From assembly GCA_036852015.1 (NCBI GenBank), contig JAANDG010000092.1, forward strand, positions 62,001 through 126,000: 64,000 bases of DNA, given 5' to 3'. The notes under the pieces are model-generated. The model made no database searches, was not told where the DNA came from, and was given only the letters and a program-made list of their open reading frames with translations. The stretch is from Pelodera strongyloides (taxonomy: Eukaryota > Nematoda > Chromadorea > Rhabditida > Rhabditidae). Made by a program: the position numbers and the translations under genes. Shown in pieces: positions 13,764-26,267 of the stretch (position 1 is its first letter; every line of letters starts with the position of its first letter).

Positions 13764-16428
13764 GGTTTATCTCCTCCAATCAGTCTATCACTCGCTCCTT
13801 CCCGAGATGTCATTCTATTTCTCCTCACTGATCCTTCCCTCCCTTATCTCGTCATGTTCTGTTTATTCTGGCGCATTCCGAGATATTATCTTCGATCTAT
13901 GCAACCGACCCAAATAAGTTTCGCCTTTTCACACCAATTTTAAGGATTCGAACTCTTTTCCATGTCTCTCTACATCTCGCTGCATTTCTCTCTTACTTCC
14001 CAACATCTCTTTCCCTCTCTATATGAGACAAGAGTTTCATGTGAGCATGCTCTCCAGATTTTGTTTTTAGCCAATGTAAGTTCTTCAAAATGACCCGAGT
14101 AGTATATATAAACGAGTTACATTAGCAAACGCTCCATTGGACATTTTAACGAGCATCGTCGAAGAATTGCATCGCAAGCGCCCTTTCTGCGCTACCTATT
14201 TACAGGCGACTTTATTGACGAATGCTCCCAAATGTTTCCCATACCTTAATAACCAAAAATGGAAATCGTAGAATATTTGTTTTGTTAATATTGTTTTGTT
14301 TGTATGTTGCACAAAAGCACTCGTAGACGATCCCTTGTCGTTCAATAATATTTATGAATGTTTGTAGTTACAAGCTATTGCATTTTGGGAGGCAAGTTCT
14401 TTATAAACAAGCTCCTGTCCTGTCGCCCTAAATAGTTACCTTTGCTTTCATCGATTACTGCTTCAGAGTTTTTTTTCCTTCCGTCCATGTTTGTGCCAAC
14501 TGGTAGCTTCTGGTGTTTGTTGTTTCTGCAAGTTTTGTGTTGTTGCTGGCGCTGGTCGTTGGCCGATCCACATAAAGAGTACAAATACGAGCCTGACCCT
14601 ACTCGCCCCCCTCACCGGTACTCCTTGCTATTTATGCAAATATTGAGTGTTTGGGACAGACCTCACAACTCTCCCGCACTAACAGTCTCCCACATAACCC
14701 AACCACCTGAGTGCCACAATTTTTAGTGTTCTTTTTATTATTATTTTAATCACTCTAGTAGCACCAGTTTACAGTACATGCGGATTTTTTTTTAACATAT
14801 ATTTATGAATTTATATCCTACTGTAAAGGCGACAAGCATGTAGCACCGTTTCGTGCCACCTTGAAAGCCTTACATGAAAACTGTCCCCATGAACTATGTT
14901 TTTATATTCTCTTTCTTTTTTCAACAGCAGCCTTACTTATCTAAGTTGCGCTTCGGTGCCTAGAATGGTTTCTTATCTGTGTATTTTACGGAAAAGAATA
15001 AGGGTGGGGGAGTCATAAAGAATGGAATGCATACACTTTCTTTGATAAATTTGGGCATTCAGACGAATATTCATCGATTTTCGTGCGTACACCTTGATTC
15101 TAGATTTTTGACAGCTTTTGTTTATTTCGTAACGGCCAATAATGTTTTTGTGCGACATATAAAAAATTGATCCGCCGTACATCAGTACTTTGGATATTGA
15201 ATGTTTTTCCCATAATATACGAACTGCATGGAGATTTCATCTCGACATTGCAAAGTACTACTCTCGGCCCACAAGGGGATTGAATCGAAAACTTTAGTTC
15301 TCCATTCCACTTTTTAGGTATGCCGACAAATGATTAGACAATGCCTAATGGGATATCGAATCGTTTTGATATGTGCCGTTCATGTTAGTGCTGACGTGAA
15401 TTTTTGCTCTATCCCATGTTTGGGCGAAGAACGTTGTTTCCTTTACAATTCTTTAGATTCTATTCAAAAAAGGGGCGAAGAAGAGATTCGGTTCCGAATG
15501 ATTCACTAACCACTTCCTGACACCCGATCGTATTGACATCCAGTTGCAGCACTTGCCAGTTGCATTTATTTAGGAACAAACTAATTGAAACCTTTCTGTA
15601 GATCTGGATTAGGTATATACAGTGAGCAACGCACTCCTTGTCTTCAAAGCGGCCCTAAAATCACTTTTCATGCCCATTCCTGGTGTGCTTGAGTCACTTG
15701 CGGTTCTTTAACCTGTTCCTTTATTTATTCGTCTTTCTTATATAACACGAACAATATTATAGATACATTACCCGAGCTATTAGATAGAAAAGTTATGAGG
15801 CAACGTATGTCATCTTTTATTGGATGGTGGTGGTATTCATCTTGTTCTCGCCCGCAATCGCATTAGTTCGCGGCAACTTAAGCTTATCCCCTGATTGACA
15901 TTTATTGATTCAGCAACTTGCTCGCTGATATCTCATTTAGCATATCTCTCGATATTCAAATGGGAAAAATATTGGATAGGGTCGTAAAAGTTTGTCCCGT
16001 CTAGAACACCACTTCATTTCTCTAATACCGCATAATTTCTCGGTGAATACCTCCCCTTTCAATCTTGTTCAACCTGCATTGTCAATCATACAGGTCCGTG
16101 TGTATTGTTTCTCACTTATATATGAGCATACTTTATACTTTATTCCTATATATTCTTGTTTGTCAACAAAATGTCAACGTCTTGGTTTAGGCAGAAGCAC
16201 TTATCAACAAGAAGAAGAACTCTGGAATAAATCCATAACAGCTGTTTCTAATCTGCTGGACATGCGTTAGTTTTTCAGAATAAATATACAATAGCACACT
16301 TTTCGTTTATTTACGTTGTGTTGTTTTCATAGCAGGTATGCGGTGCATGCTCATCGCAGCAAAAGCACGGCACTTTCCTAAAATGAGCACACCATGGCAA
16401 TAACACGTAACACTTCCATGAAAATCTA

Positions 16429-19400
16429 ATGTTTCAATATTTTCAAGGTTCTACGCAAGCTTCCCCAGATCTCCGGCCGGAATTTATTGAAAAATTACGA
16501 ATTCTTTTTGATATTCTTGACACAGGCCGAACAGGGAAAGTCGGTTATGAAACGGTGAGGGTTTTCCCAGTAGGGTCTTATATCGTTTTTTTTGTTCACA
16601 GCTACCTTTTGGAAGAATATTTGTGTGTACTTTTTTCCTGCTTTTCTTTCTTGTTGTTGCAACTTGTAGATCAATGAGCAATTGAAAAATGAACCCTTTT
16701 TTATTTTTTTTTTTTACTTTGTTTTGCAGCTTTGCCGGCGTTTCTCAGAGTTGCCAAAGCCGAATTTGCCTCCAACTTTTATGAATTGCGTTGGGAAGGT
16801 TACACCTGCGGATGGGTTTGTTATTTCTTAATTTAGCAAACATTTTCTGATTGTTCTTAGTTTTATTTATTTTCGCACCATGTAAACATCTTTTCTTTGA
16901 GTCTTATATACAGTCCTTTCTTGACTTATTCTTGACTGTGCATGTCCTTTCCTGACTTATTCTTAGCCGCTGTAACGTCGAAAACCAGTTGACTTCAATT
17001 TTTGGATTAGCATCTGCTACTCCGAAAAAGGACGCAGAACTTTATGTGAACGTGTTTATCGCATATAGATGCTAACAATAGAACTTGGTGATGAAAAAGA
17101 GGTTATCTTCATCTGAAAAAGTAATCGACTGTGCTATGTTGTTCTTTTACAAGTAAACATATATATTACTTGTATATTTTAGGCAAATTACGTTCGGTCG
17201 ATTTCTCACCGCAGTCAAACTCTCACTACGAGATAGCGAAATTAACAACAATAACAATAATAATAACAATATGGGTGGATTGTATCGAACACATAGTGAG
17301 GGCCGGCTTGCACAAGGGTACATCCCCAGGTAGGGTTTATTTACCAAGTTTGTCTCCTTGAAATGTGCAAGTGGACAAATGAGCCTGCGAATAGACTGAA
17401 ATTAGAAGAAAAAGAGACACATATTAATAAAATAATATTTTCTTTTCCGAAAACACAACTATTCCTGTAGACTTACGGTAGCCCAAGTTCTCACATTCGA
17501 GTGGACCGTTGGTCGCCTTCGGAGTGGTGTCGGATGTCGGATCTTTTCTATTTGATGTTGACGGAAAGTGTTTTGTGGAACGCTTCCTCATCCTGATCCT
17601 GATTTCAGTCACAAGCGATCTCCACCCACTATGGGAGTGAACGGATTCGATAGACGATCAGCAATTTACTCGAGCAATCCTTCCGTCAATTCATCGCCCA
17701 CCAACGGCTACTCACAAGTTGTACTACGGCCGAAGAAGGTAACTAGTACTAAACATTATGCATACAAGGGAATCATTGATTAATGATACAGTGATCGTAA
17801 ATATTCATTCTCAATGAATATCTAAAGAACTCGTTAGTTTTGCAGATATACACTTTTAAAAGAAAGTGACACTAACAACTGTGTCCTCTGCGTATTCTAT
17901 TTCAACCCAATGTGTTTTTGAAACTATTTTCCACATATAATTACATCCATTCTACGGTCTATTTTCTTTTTCTTTTTTTGCCGTCTGTTATCTCACATTT
18001 CCACCTTCGTTGTTGTGGACAGTTTTTTTTTCAAAAGTGAATCTGGGCAATTTTGTCATTACCTGGTAGTGACCTCTACGCGCATTTTGACGAGACTCAC
18101 GGCCGCTACGCCCAATAAACTCCTTCTTGCTTTCGGACATTATTTCCTATTCCGAAAACCGTTTGCGGACCGTGATGAAATTTGAAGTTGCATTTTTCGT
18201 AGTTGTTCAACTTTTTTCTTTGTTTCGTTATTTCGTCTCACTCAGTTACAATCGTAATTTTTGCAGTCACACATGTGTAAAACAGGACCTCGCTCAGTGT
18301 GAGATCTATGAGGAATAGAGTGGGAATTAATAATGCTTCCTAGCGCGTACAAAAGAACAACTGGACTTTTTCACTTGCATAGTATGTGTTCCACCGCACT
18401 AAAATTGCGATATCGGACCTTTGGTTTTCCTTGAACCAAAGCGTACACCCACTTAGGGAACTGTCGCCACATAGAGACAATTTTCTCAGAAACTCATTTC
18501 ATTTGTATGTTTTCAATGTGTTTACCAGGATGTCTTGTAGTCAAAACCGCTTTCCCAATTCCAAGCATATTTTGCAAGTTGTCCAATCTACAGTATACTG
18601 TTCATTCATCTTTTGACAAATGAGTACGCGTTCGCTACAAATGTGCGAAGTTTCGAAAGGCTTGTTGATCACTAGTACTATGAGAACTGGTTTATCCTAT
18701 ATTGAGTCTGTACGGGACTTTTTCTAGCGTAAAACATTATATGAAAAATAGTTTACAATGCAAAATTATTACTAACCTCCTTTGTCAGACGACCGTGCGA
18801 TCGCAGAAGGAAGAGTCCAGAATGAGACATCCCCTGGCTCCTCCCGGACAACCTCCGAAGGTCACGGTCCCACTCCGAAGACCGGTGAGCACGAACAGCT
18901 ACAACAGTGTAGGTGAGTCATGTTTAATACACTTGTCGGAAATTCTTATCGAATACCACCCTATGTAATACGTGATTCTGAGACAGTTTCAAACATTCAG
19001 ATCGAATGTTCCATTGGAGCATCCCATGAATTGGTGCTATATGTAGTGACAAATTCCGACAACTCGGAACTGGTCAAAATACCCGTAAAGCTAAAATGCT
19101 TCGTGTGGTAGATTTTCTTTGGAAAAAGTGGCCTCCTTTCGATGTTTTTATATGACCTGAAAAGTTTAGCGCACGCCATTTGTGTACTACAAACCTACTG
19201 AAAAAATAATGAGAACGTTATTTAAAAGCTAATTCTAACAACAAAAACTCGGTTGATGCAGATCGTTCTTGTGACTTTCTAGTGACTTTCTAACACAAAT
19301 AACAAATATAAATCACGTGATATACATATATTTAGACTACAAAAAGTAGGCGTAAAAGGCGAATGTGAATTTGTATATAATGTTCAACCTAACATAGAAA

Positions 19401-22400
19401 ACGCAATAAAATAAGCCGTTATAAAAAATTCACGAAAATTTTATACGAAAATTTTATTTAAAAAGCTTGACATATACATTCAACGACACATGCTCGCCAT
19501 TTCCGTTATGGGTGAAATGAAAACAGGACATGGGTAAGAATCGTACAACGATTACCATACATTCCGCGAAATGCGGAATGTATTACCATACATTCCGCGG
19601 TTGCAAATGACACCTTGTCTCAATCACGAAAACAACGGTTTGTTAGTTTACTGGAAAACCAAAGGTACACAATGCCAATGCGTTCTACCGACTCTTTGGC
19701 GTGCACAGAAAACCGTTCAGAACATTCTTTATTTTTCGCATCGTCTATTTTTCGCAAGTATATGTGATATATTTCCGTTGTATTGTGAGAAATCCGATGC
19801 AGCGAAAATTAATTCCAACTTTTAAAATGTATCTGAATGTTGAAAGAAAAGTGGTGTAGTTGTAACGGCCTGAATTGTAGTTACATTCTAATATACCTAA
19901 TTGTACGCTCAAAACGTTTCCAGTGTATTGTGTATTGACCGTATTTTTTGCTGTGTCTGCCAAGCAGTTGGAGTCCCCGATTGTGCAGTCGTACAATATT
20001 GTGACTAATTACAGTAATTTATGGTGAAAAGAATATTAGTAGGTAAGGGCTGGGAACTTTTGGAAATATGGTGGAAAGAATTTTGCCAATTTTGAGTTCT
20101 GTCGTTGAGGCTGCTGAAGCCGACTTCACTTTGAACCATATTTCAGAAGGACTTACAATTGCTTCCTTATTATGATGTCGTATGTGCAAATTTGTGGGTC
20201 ACCCCTAAATATGGAAATATTCAACTACGGGACAATGCATTTTGCGCCATACATATGAAACCAATGTAAACATTAATACCAATCACTCATTTCAGCTTCG
20301 TCGGGTCTGGAAAGCGTGGTGTGGCGTAACTCAGCATTATCTTCTAATTCTGAATCACTGAGGCGGAACACCCTATGTGAAGAGGAGGCCACGCCAAGAA
20401 TTGTAAGAATTTTAATTGGAAATGTCCCGGATATTCAATTACATTTTTGATTTCTTTGAAAGCATCTTCTGACTTTGTGATGTATCAAACACACGAGATA
20501 TTAACAGTGCTTTATTTTTTTATATATGACAATTCATTGGATGAGTTGTAGTTGAGGAGGAGTATGTATTGGGTGAGAGGGCCGCCATCCAGAATCACGG
20601 GAAAATGTGCGCGGAGAGGTACTCCTGAAATCAAGATCTGTAATGAAAACAAAAACAAAACTCTACTGTTAAACAAAGTCTATGACCCATTACAAAGTAA
20701 AAGTGACCGTCTTAAGGCTAACGGTGAATGCACTCTGTGCTGAATTCTTGCAACAAATGAGAACTACCCCTTGCCGAGATTGTTTCTCTGTAACCGTCAG
20801 TTCTTTCGGAAGACACGTTTCACTTTTACCTCTCCCGGTAGAATGTAGACTGGTAGTGATTCGGAGTAGTTCACTTGCTCTGAACGTTTTCCTGGGCGGA
20901 AATGTCCACGTCCGAGGGCCAGGCTGCGCTTTCCGGGTCTAAATAATATTAATATGGTCAATTTGCGTCTGATTACCGTAGTTCGATCATTCGAAAATCG
21001 CTGGCTGTTGTTCACGTTCTAGCATGTTCGTCACTGAGAGTTTGTCAAGTTGGTGAGTACCAATGCCACTGGGAAGAGATTCACAGCGCTAACCTGAATG
21101 CGTGTCTGCCGAGTGCCATGCTTCTCTTTCCTGGTCTAAATCCCATTCTACCGAGAGCCATTGATCTCTTTCCTGGGCGGAATCCCATACGTCCGAGAGC
21201 CATTGAACGCTTTCCGGGTCTAGAAAGCAAATACTGAGAAAGTTGTTTCCAACAAGAAGCTTCACCCTTCGTTCAGCACTGATACTACTGTTTTACTATT
21301 TACGGTATTCAATATCTACCGCTTGCGAGATTATTACTGCTCCATGCCATTTCACTACGGCCCGCAAATTGTGATTTAGCAATTCAATGCTATTCTAGTC
21401 CAACGTATTCAGCTATTCTAGCGGCGCCGCTTGAACCAAATATGTTCGCGGAGCGTTAAATAGTGATGAATATCCTGTTTACTAATTCATTCCCCGTTGA
21501 TCGCTGAGTTTTGTTTTGACCTTTTGTCGTTCACTGCGCCATCGATTGTCGAGAATGTATAGGAAGTCGAACACCATCTGATTTTCAGAAGCTTCCCTCA
21601 ATTCCTACCTATAAGCATGTCTTCCGAGAGCCAGACTTCTCTTTCCGGGTCGGAATCCCATTCTGCCTAGTGCCATTGAGCGTTTTCCCATCGAGTGTTC
21701 GCTGTAGACATCCACATCATTCTCATCGAGAAGCTTGTCCAGGTCCGACTCGGTATCCGGCATCTCATCAAACTCCTCCGATCTCTTCATGATTAGTGTA
21801 TTGGGCGGAAGAGCCTGCAAATCGTGTACTGTCAACACCTCCCGTAAAGTGTTGATGTCACAAACCCATTCCCTGATTAGGAAATACCCACACGTAGTCG
21901 ATGTTAAACAACGGCTATGCTATATTAGACGGCGTATTGTGTTACTCGAAAGTCGAAAACAATAAGTGTTCAGTCAAACAAAAATATTTGGGCAACAACC
22001 ATCCAATTTTCTTGATGACGACGTCCGCTATTAATAAATCTACGGAATCCCTTCAGTACCATGCGTCAAATATGTCCCTCTAATGAGATTGTTTTGTTTA
22101 TATGAGATTATAGCGCTCATAAGCGAGTCAATGCTATTCTTTACGTCTGTGGGTGCAGCTAGTTCTGTTATTTGACTAGTGTTGATGTTAAACTGTACCT
22201 GAACGCCATTCTCAGGGAAGTCCTCCACATCCGTTTGATCGTAGTTGTCTTGTGCAGCGACGGTTGCTGCGAGTAGCAGAGCTACTGCCAGTGAGGACCG
22301 CATACTGTGGCCAAGTGTGTCGAGCAGTGGCCCAGGAAGCCTTATATGGGGGCCCGTCCTACTGTCACCGCTCCAAATTGTATCGCACCAAACGCAAGGG

Positions 22401-25400
22401 CGGATCGTTGAGGAGAAAGACAACGCAATTGAAGAGATCCGGACATAAGTGGAAAATTAGAGTACAATTCACAATTGTTGTGGAATTCGAGAGAACGAGG
22501 ATGGTCAGACGTTGTATGCCACAAAAATTCTTGTATCTGCCACTCGGAATAATAATATTTGTAAGAGTAATATGCGATTTCACAACCTCGGAATTCGTAC
22601 AGTAGTTAGTAAAGTAATAAAGCATGGTGAGGTATTTGATGTTGTTCGCAAGTGTGTTTTCCTGATGATTACCTAATGATGGAAACGGTGGAACGCAGTA
22701 GAGGTATTCAGTGTGACGTTACGTCTTTTCAAAGTAACTCTTGAAACGTAATTGTCAAAGAATGCTGCGCTCTAATGTTAGTGACGTTTAGCTCCACGGG
22801 AATAAAATGGGATTTCCCATTGTTGTATAAGCGCTCAAATTAATCACTTGTGGTGCCGTTGCAAGTTAATAGTAATTTCGTAGTAATAATTTCGATGTAA
22901 CATGGCACAAATCACAAAGGTAAGATAGCTTTTTAAGCGTATGACTCTTTGCGTAAAGTTGCGCAATGCCCAATACGAACTCGTCAACCTTGCTGTTGAT
23001 CACGGATATGTGACTGTCAGTAAATTGCGCACCAACTTTGAAAAATGCTCCGCATAGAATCCAAACATTCCGAGTCTTACAAGAAAAACAGTGTTCATCC
23101 GATATTAATCTCTTATAAATCAGATACAGAGTGAGATTCATTCTTCAAAACGTTTTTGTTAAAAACACAGCAGTTTGTTCCTTTGTCATAAAAAAATCGA
23201 TACCATCGATTGTTGAATATCTCTTGACTAATATTCAACTAGTGGATTGATATGATGTCATTGTATTGAACCCACTAAGTAATTAAATGTAGTCAATAGC
23301 GTCATGGGTGCTGATCTGACTCCATTTTTTGGCCACATAAAAAATGCAGTTCTGGGCGAAAGCTCGCGTGACATGCTCCAAAATTTTATTTTTACTGTAT
23401 TGAAATTTGAATAATTTGTAGTTAAGTGACGTAGGCCGCGCAGTTTTCTGTAGGATTTGTATTCTTAACTGGGTGAGCTTTCGTGCGTCATTAGATAGAT
23501 TCCAAGGAACTGTTTGGTATATTTAGCTTTCTATAAATGTATGTACAAAATGACATTACTGGAAATAGAACCATGGTGGATGCATGAAGGATACTTGGTC
23601 CCACTAATTGAACATGGACTGGTCTTATGTTTTTAAATCATTTGTTTGCTTTCAGGCAAAACTATCTGGTCTTCACGGCGAAGAAGATGAGCTTGTGAGA
23701 AGAGGTCTCGAAACAGCAAATCGACTTGTTCTGTGGTACAATGAACGAAAAGAGAGCCTCGAGAAGAGACAGCGACTTCTCGGCAAAGGATGTGTTTCTC
23801 TGGTGAGGTTTTATTTTTTACTTGTAAAACCAAAAAGTTCTTTGCAAGTTTGGAGCATAGAGTGAGCGTAATGAGGCCCGAACATGAGAAGACCAAGCTG
23901 TATTTCTCGTCACTGTATCAGTAGTTTTGTATCTAATTAAACGTATTCCTAGGTGACGTTTCTTGGTCTACCATGTTTATTTTGTGTACCATTAACCACA
24001 TACCCCAGAATCTTGTTCTTTGCAGGACACGGCTGTCCATGAACAGAAACTGAACTTTCTTCGTGCTCACGTCACTGAATTGAATAGACGAATGGTTGCT
24101 TTGATGGAGACTTCGGAGAAAGGATTCCCAACACATGTTAATCTCCAGAAGGTAGTTTGAATTTTATTCAATGTGAGAAATGGTTCATATGGTTTTCTTC
24201 CACCTCACTTCAGTTTCCTGCGCTAGCTGCGCCTCCTACGCATCGCATACTTTACAATCTCTTCATTAATGTTTTGTCTTCTTTCTTACATGTTCCAAAG
24301 TGATGATAAAGATACAGTGCACTGCACCCCGTTATGTCAAGCAAAGTCAAAAAAAAAAGATGTGGCTGGATCTTGCAGGGCAAGACAGCAAGAAGAGCAT
24401 GTATTTATTTAGATATTTAGAATGTCGTTTTAATCTTCATTCTTCATGAATGATCCTTCATTTATTATTCAGAATAATGCCTTGGCTCATCATCTTAAAT
24501 CCAATTTGCCATCGTCATTTATTTATCGTCCGAGAAATAAAGCATTGTAACGTGGGGTAATGGCGCACCGAGAATGTGGTTTTCAAGCTACAATTCACCC
24601 GATTTGGACGAATTGAACGCAATATTTTACATTTTGCGGTGGACACGCGATCCGGCCCTTGTGACGGTTGATTTAGACGCCAGTAGTTGTTACGTATATT
24701 GTTATGATGGGCATTTTTGGGGAATCGAGACCCATATTTGCTATATCGGGATATTTGTATCCATATGTACGACAATTCTGTACACTTGTACAATAGTCCT
24801 GCTACGCTTAAAAACAACAGCACACGGTTGTTGGGAAATTTATACCGCTCCGTGGGCGTATTAGTGAAAGTGTTGTCAATAACAGTAGACAGCATGATCA
24901 CATCTATAGTGTTAAGTTTGCAGAGCTTCATTTGTAGTCAGAAGACCGGTCTTACATAAATTCTTCTTTTTCTTTCAGGGAAATCTTCCGCAACCACATG
25001 ACGATCAACTTGTATGGCTGCACAGGCAAAACCAGCAGCTCAGCCAGGTACGCAATCGAGAGGTTTTCCATTAAGTGCTTGCGCAGTAAACTCATACATT
25101 TAAAGGGATCGGTTCACCTTAAATTGTGTCTGTTTTTTTTGTTTCTTTATTTTCTATAAGGGATAAAAAAAATAGTGTTATTTGGATATGGGTGATTGGA
25201 AAGTGTTAATTTCAATAATTGGAATAGAAAAAGTAGTGTTCAATTTCAATACTCAACGAAGATATTGGGTGATAAAGTGGCGGATTGATCGGGCCGAAAT
25301 GCAAAAAGGGCAATTATCCTATACAAACAAGGCAGGACAATTGCCCTTTTTGCATTTCGGCCCGATCAATCCACCACTTTATCACCCAATATCTTCGTGA

Positions 25401-26267
25401 GTATTGAAATTCAACACTACTTTTTGTATTCCAAATTTTTACTATCCCTTATAGAAAATAAAGAAACAAAAAAAACAGACACAATTTAAGGTGAGCTGAT
25501 CCCTTTAAGATAAATCGTATACATCTTTTATTTCTTAATTTGGAGCGAAAACGTGAGTTCAAAAAAAAAAGTCGGGCTATAGTATTATTTCACCAATTCG
25601 CAGTGCGTTCTGGACAACAATGTACTTCAACTGGGCATCCATTGTGTGCGACAAAATTTTTGCATATCATTTGTTCAACAAGGTCAGCATGCATATAAGC
25701 AATGACTTGGTAGTTTTTGCATTAAAAACAAGCGCGACAAAAGACCCAACGCTTTTTGCGTATTGAAAATTTTCACTAATAAAAGAAAACTGTTTAGTAG
25801 CTTAAATAATATGTAATTTTCCAGGAATTGGCCGATAAGAGCAGACAGTTGGATGAACAGAAAAGACATCACCTCTCGTATGAGACAGTTCACTCGCAAT
25901 CTCCTCATCATATACAGCCAATCAGGTAGCCCATTGAGTTTGGTAACTGCAACCAACACGCATCACTGAAGTGAAAGTCACCGTTGGAGGAATACCAAGA
26001 TTCTATCCGTCGCGACTACATCTAAAATAGCAGACTCATGATAAAGGACAAAAGATACAAATAAAATATTAAGATACAACATGCAACGTTACTTGAATGG
26101 GTCATTTTGATTTGACCTTGATGTCATAATTCAGATAATTGCCTCATCTTTTCAGACCAACCGCTGTATCTGCTCGACCGTCCGCTCGAGTTCGTCCGGC
26201 CACACATTCTCCCCAAGTTGTGCCAGTGACAGCTTCCCCAGTGAAGATATATGATACTCTCATGTAA
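16429..26267 (+). CDS. SAPCD2: Suppressor-APC-domain coiled-coil protein (SAPCD1/SAPCD2-like)
   Basis: Eleven exons: 16429-16554, 16730-16815, 17183-17329, 17609-17738, 18789-18912, 20296-20402, 23656-23802, 24026-24151, 24979-25047, 25825-25925 and 26156-26267. Phases agree throughout and give 424 residues. Residues about 19-88 form the EF-hand-like Suppressor-APC domain: EFIEKLRILFDILDTGRTG, then LPPTFMNCVGKVTPADG, then QITFGRFLTAVKLSLRD, as in vertebrate SAPCD proteins, which act in cell polarity and spindle orientation. A nine-Asn run and a Ser/Pro-rich linker follow, then a helical block (RGLETANRLVLWYNERKESL) like the SAPCD C-terminal coil. The chain ends in DTLM, which fits a class I PDZ ligand. 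The start is the first in-frame ATG before the domain; no typical acceptor precedes it, so an upstream exon is possible. Intron 6 contains a whole antisense neuropeptide gene. Confidence 0.85.
19551..19599. repeat. Hairpin with flanking 18-base direct repeat
   Basis: An 11-bp perfect stem (ATACATTCCGC with GCGGAATGTAT, 19557-19583) overlaps two direct copies of ATTACCATACATTCCGCG at 19551 and 19582. It sits in intron 5 of the SAPCD-like gene. Its origin is unknown. Confidence 0.6.
20511..20516 (-). terminator. Poly(A) signal of the RPamide neuropeptide gene
   Basis: On the minus strand this is AATAAA, about 280 bases after the stop codon at 20797. It is the first canonical signal downstream. 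It lies only about 110 bases from the 5' splice site of SAPCD-like exon 6 on the other strand. Confidence 0.55.
20797..22303 (-). CDS. nlp-2: RPamide neuropeptide precursor (nlp-2/nlp-22/nlp-23 family)
   Basis: Four exons on the minus strand: 22044-22303, 21609-21872, 21094-21219 and 20797-20938, giving 263 residues. The product starts with a signal peptide (MRSSLAVALLLAATVAAQ), has an acidic spacer, then six amidatable peptides separated by GKR or KR processing sites: SMALGRMGFRPG three times, and SLALGRHAYRPG, SMALGRHAFRPG and SLALGRGHFRPG once each. The Gly gives a C-terminal amide, so the mature peptides end in RPamide, as in C. elegans NLP-2, NLP-22 and NLP-23, which are secreted neuropeptides acting on GnRH/AKH-type receptors. 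Introns 2 and 3 both split the Arg codon of the R-PGKR unit. The exon 1 donor (CC|gtagat) is weak but is the only junction that keeps the frame. The gene is nested antisense in intron 6 of the SAPCD-like gene. Confidence 0.94.
22340..22349 (-). promoter_or_regulatory. TATA/CArG-like core promoter of the neuropeptide gene
   Basis: CCATATAAGG on the minus strand lies about 37 bases upstream of the ATG at 22303. It contains a TATA-like TATAAG and is also a perfect CArG box (CC, six A/T, GG), the SRF/MADS-box consensus. A TATA role would put transcription start about 10 bases before the ATG. The promoter would lie wholly inside the host intron. Confidence 0.45.
25104..25504. mobile_element. Foldback MITE with TTAA flanks
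   Basis: Two arms of about 190 bases are nearly perfect reverse complements around a short centre near 25310-25335. Both ends read AGGGATC inward and are flanked by TTAA (25100-25103 and 25505-25508), which fits a TTAA target duplication as made by piggyBac-type transposases. There is no ORF, so the element is non-autonomous. It lies in intron 9 of the SAPCD-like gene, and arm identity suggests recent insertion. Confidence 0.8.

Larger units (their letters stand above)
4087..16428. other. Long gene-poor region between myosin VII and the SAPCD-like gene
   Basis: About 12 kb between the 5' ends of two divergently read genes. The open frames here are short, lack family signatures, and are not bounded by convincing splice sites, so I annotate no protein gene. 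It contains a pair of GC-rich hairpins (11175-11226), a decayed tRNA-like sequence (about 11373-11456), a CT-rich microsatellite (13689-13763) and a mildly GC-rich segment around 9060-9240. Distal promoter elements or 5' noncoding exons of either neighbour may lie here, but none can be shown from sequence alone. Confidence 0.6.

Noticed and set aside
24515..24959. ORFs of 96 and 138 residues on both strands in intron 8 of the SAPCD-like gene
   Set aside because: They overlap in opposite strands and match nothing known; possibly old mobile-element DNA but unsupported.
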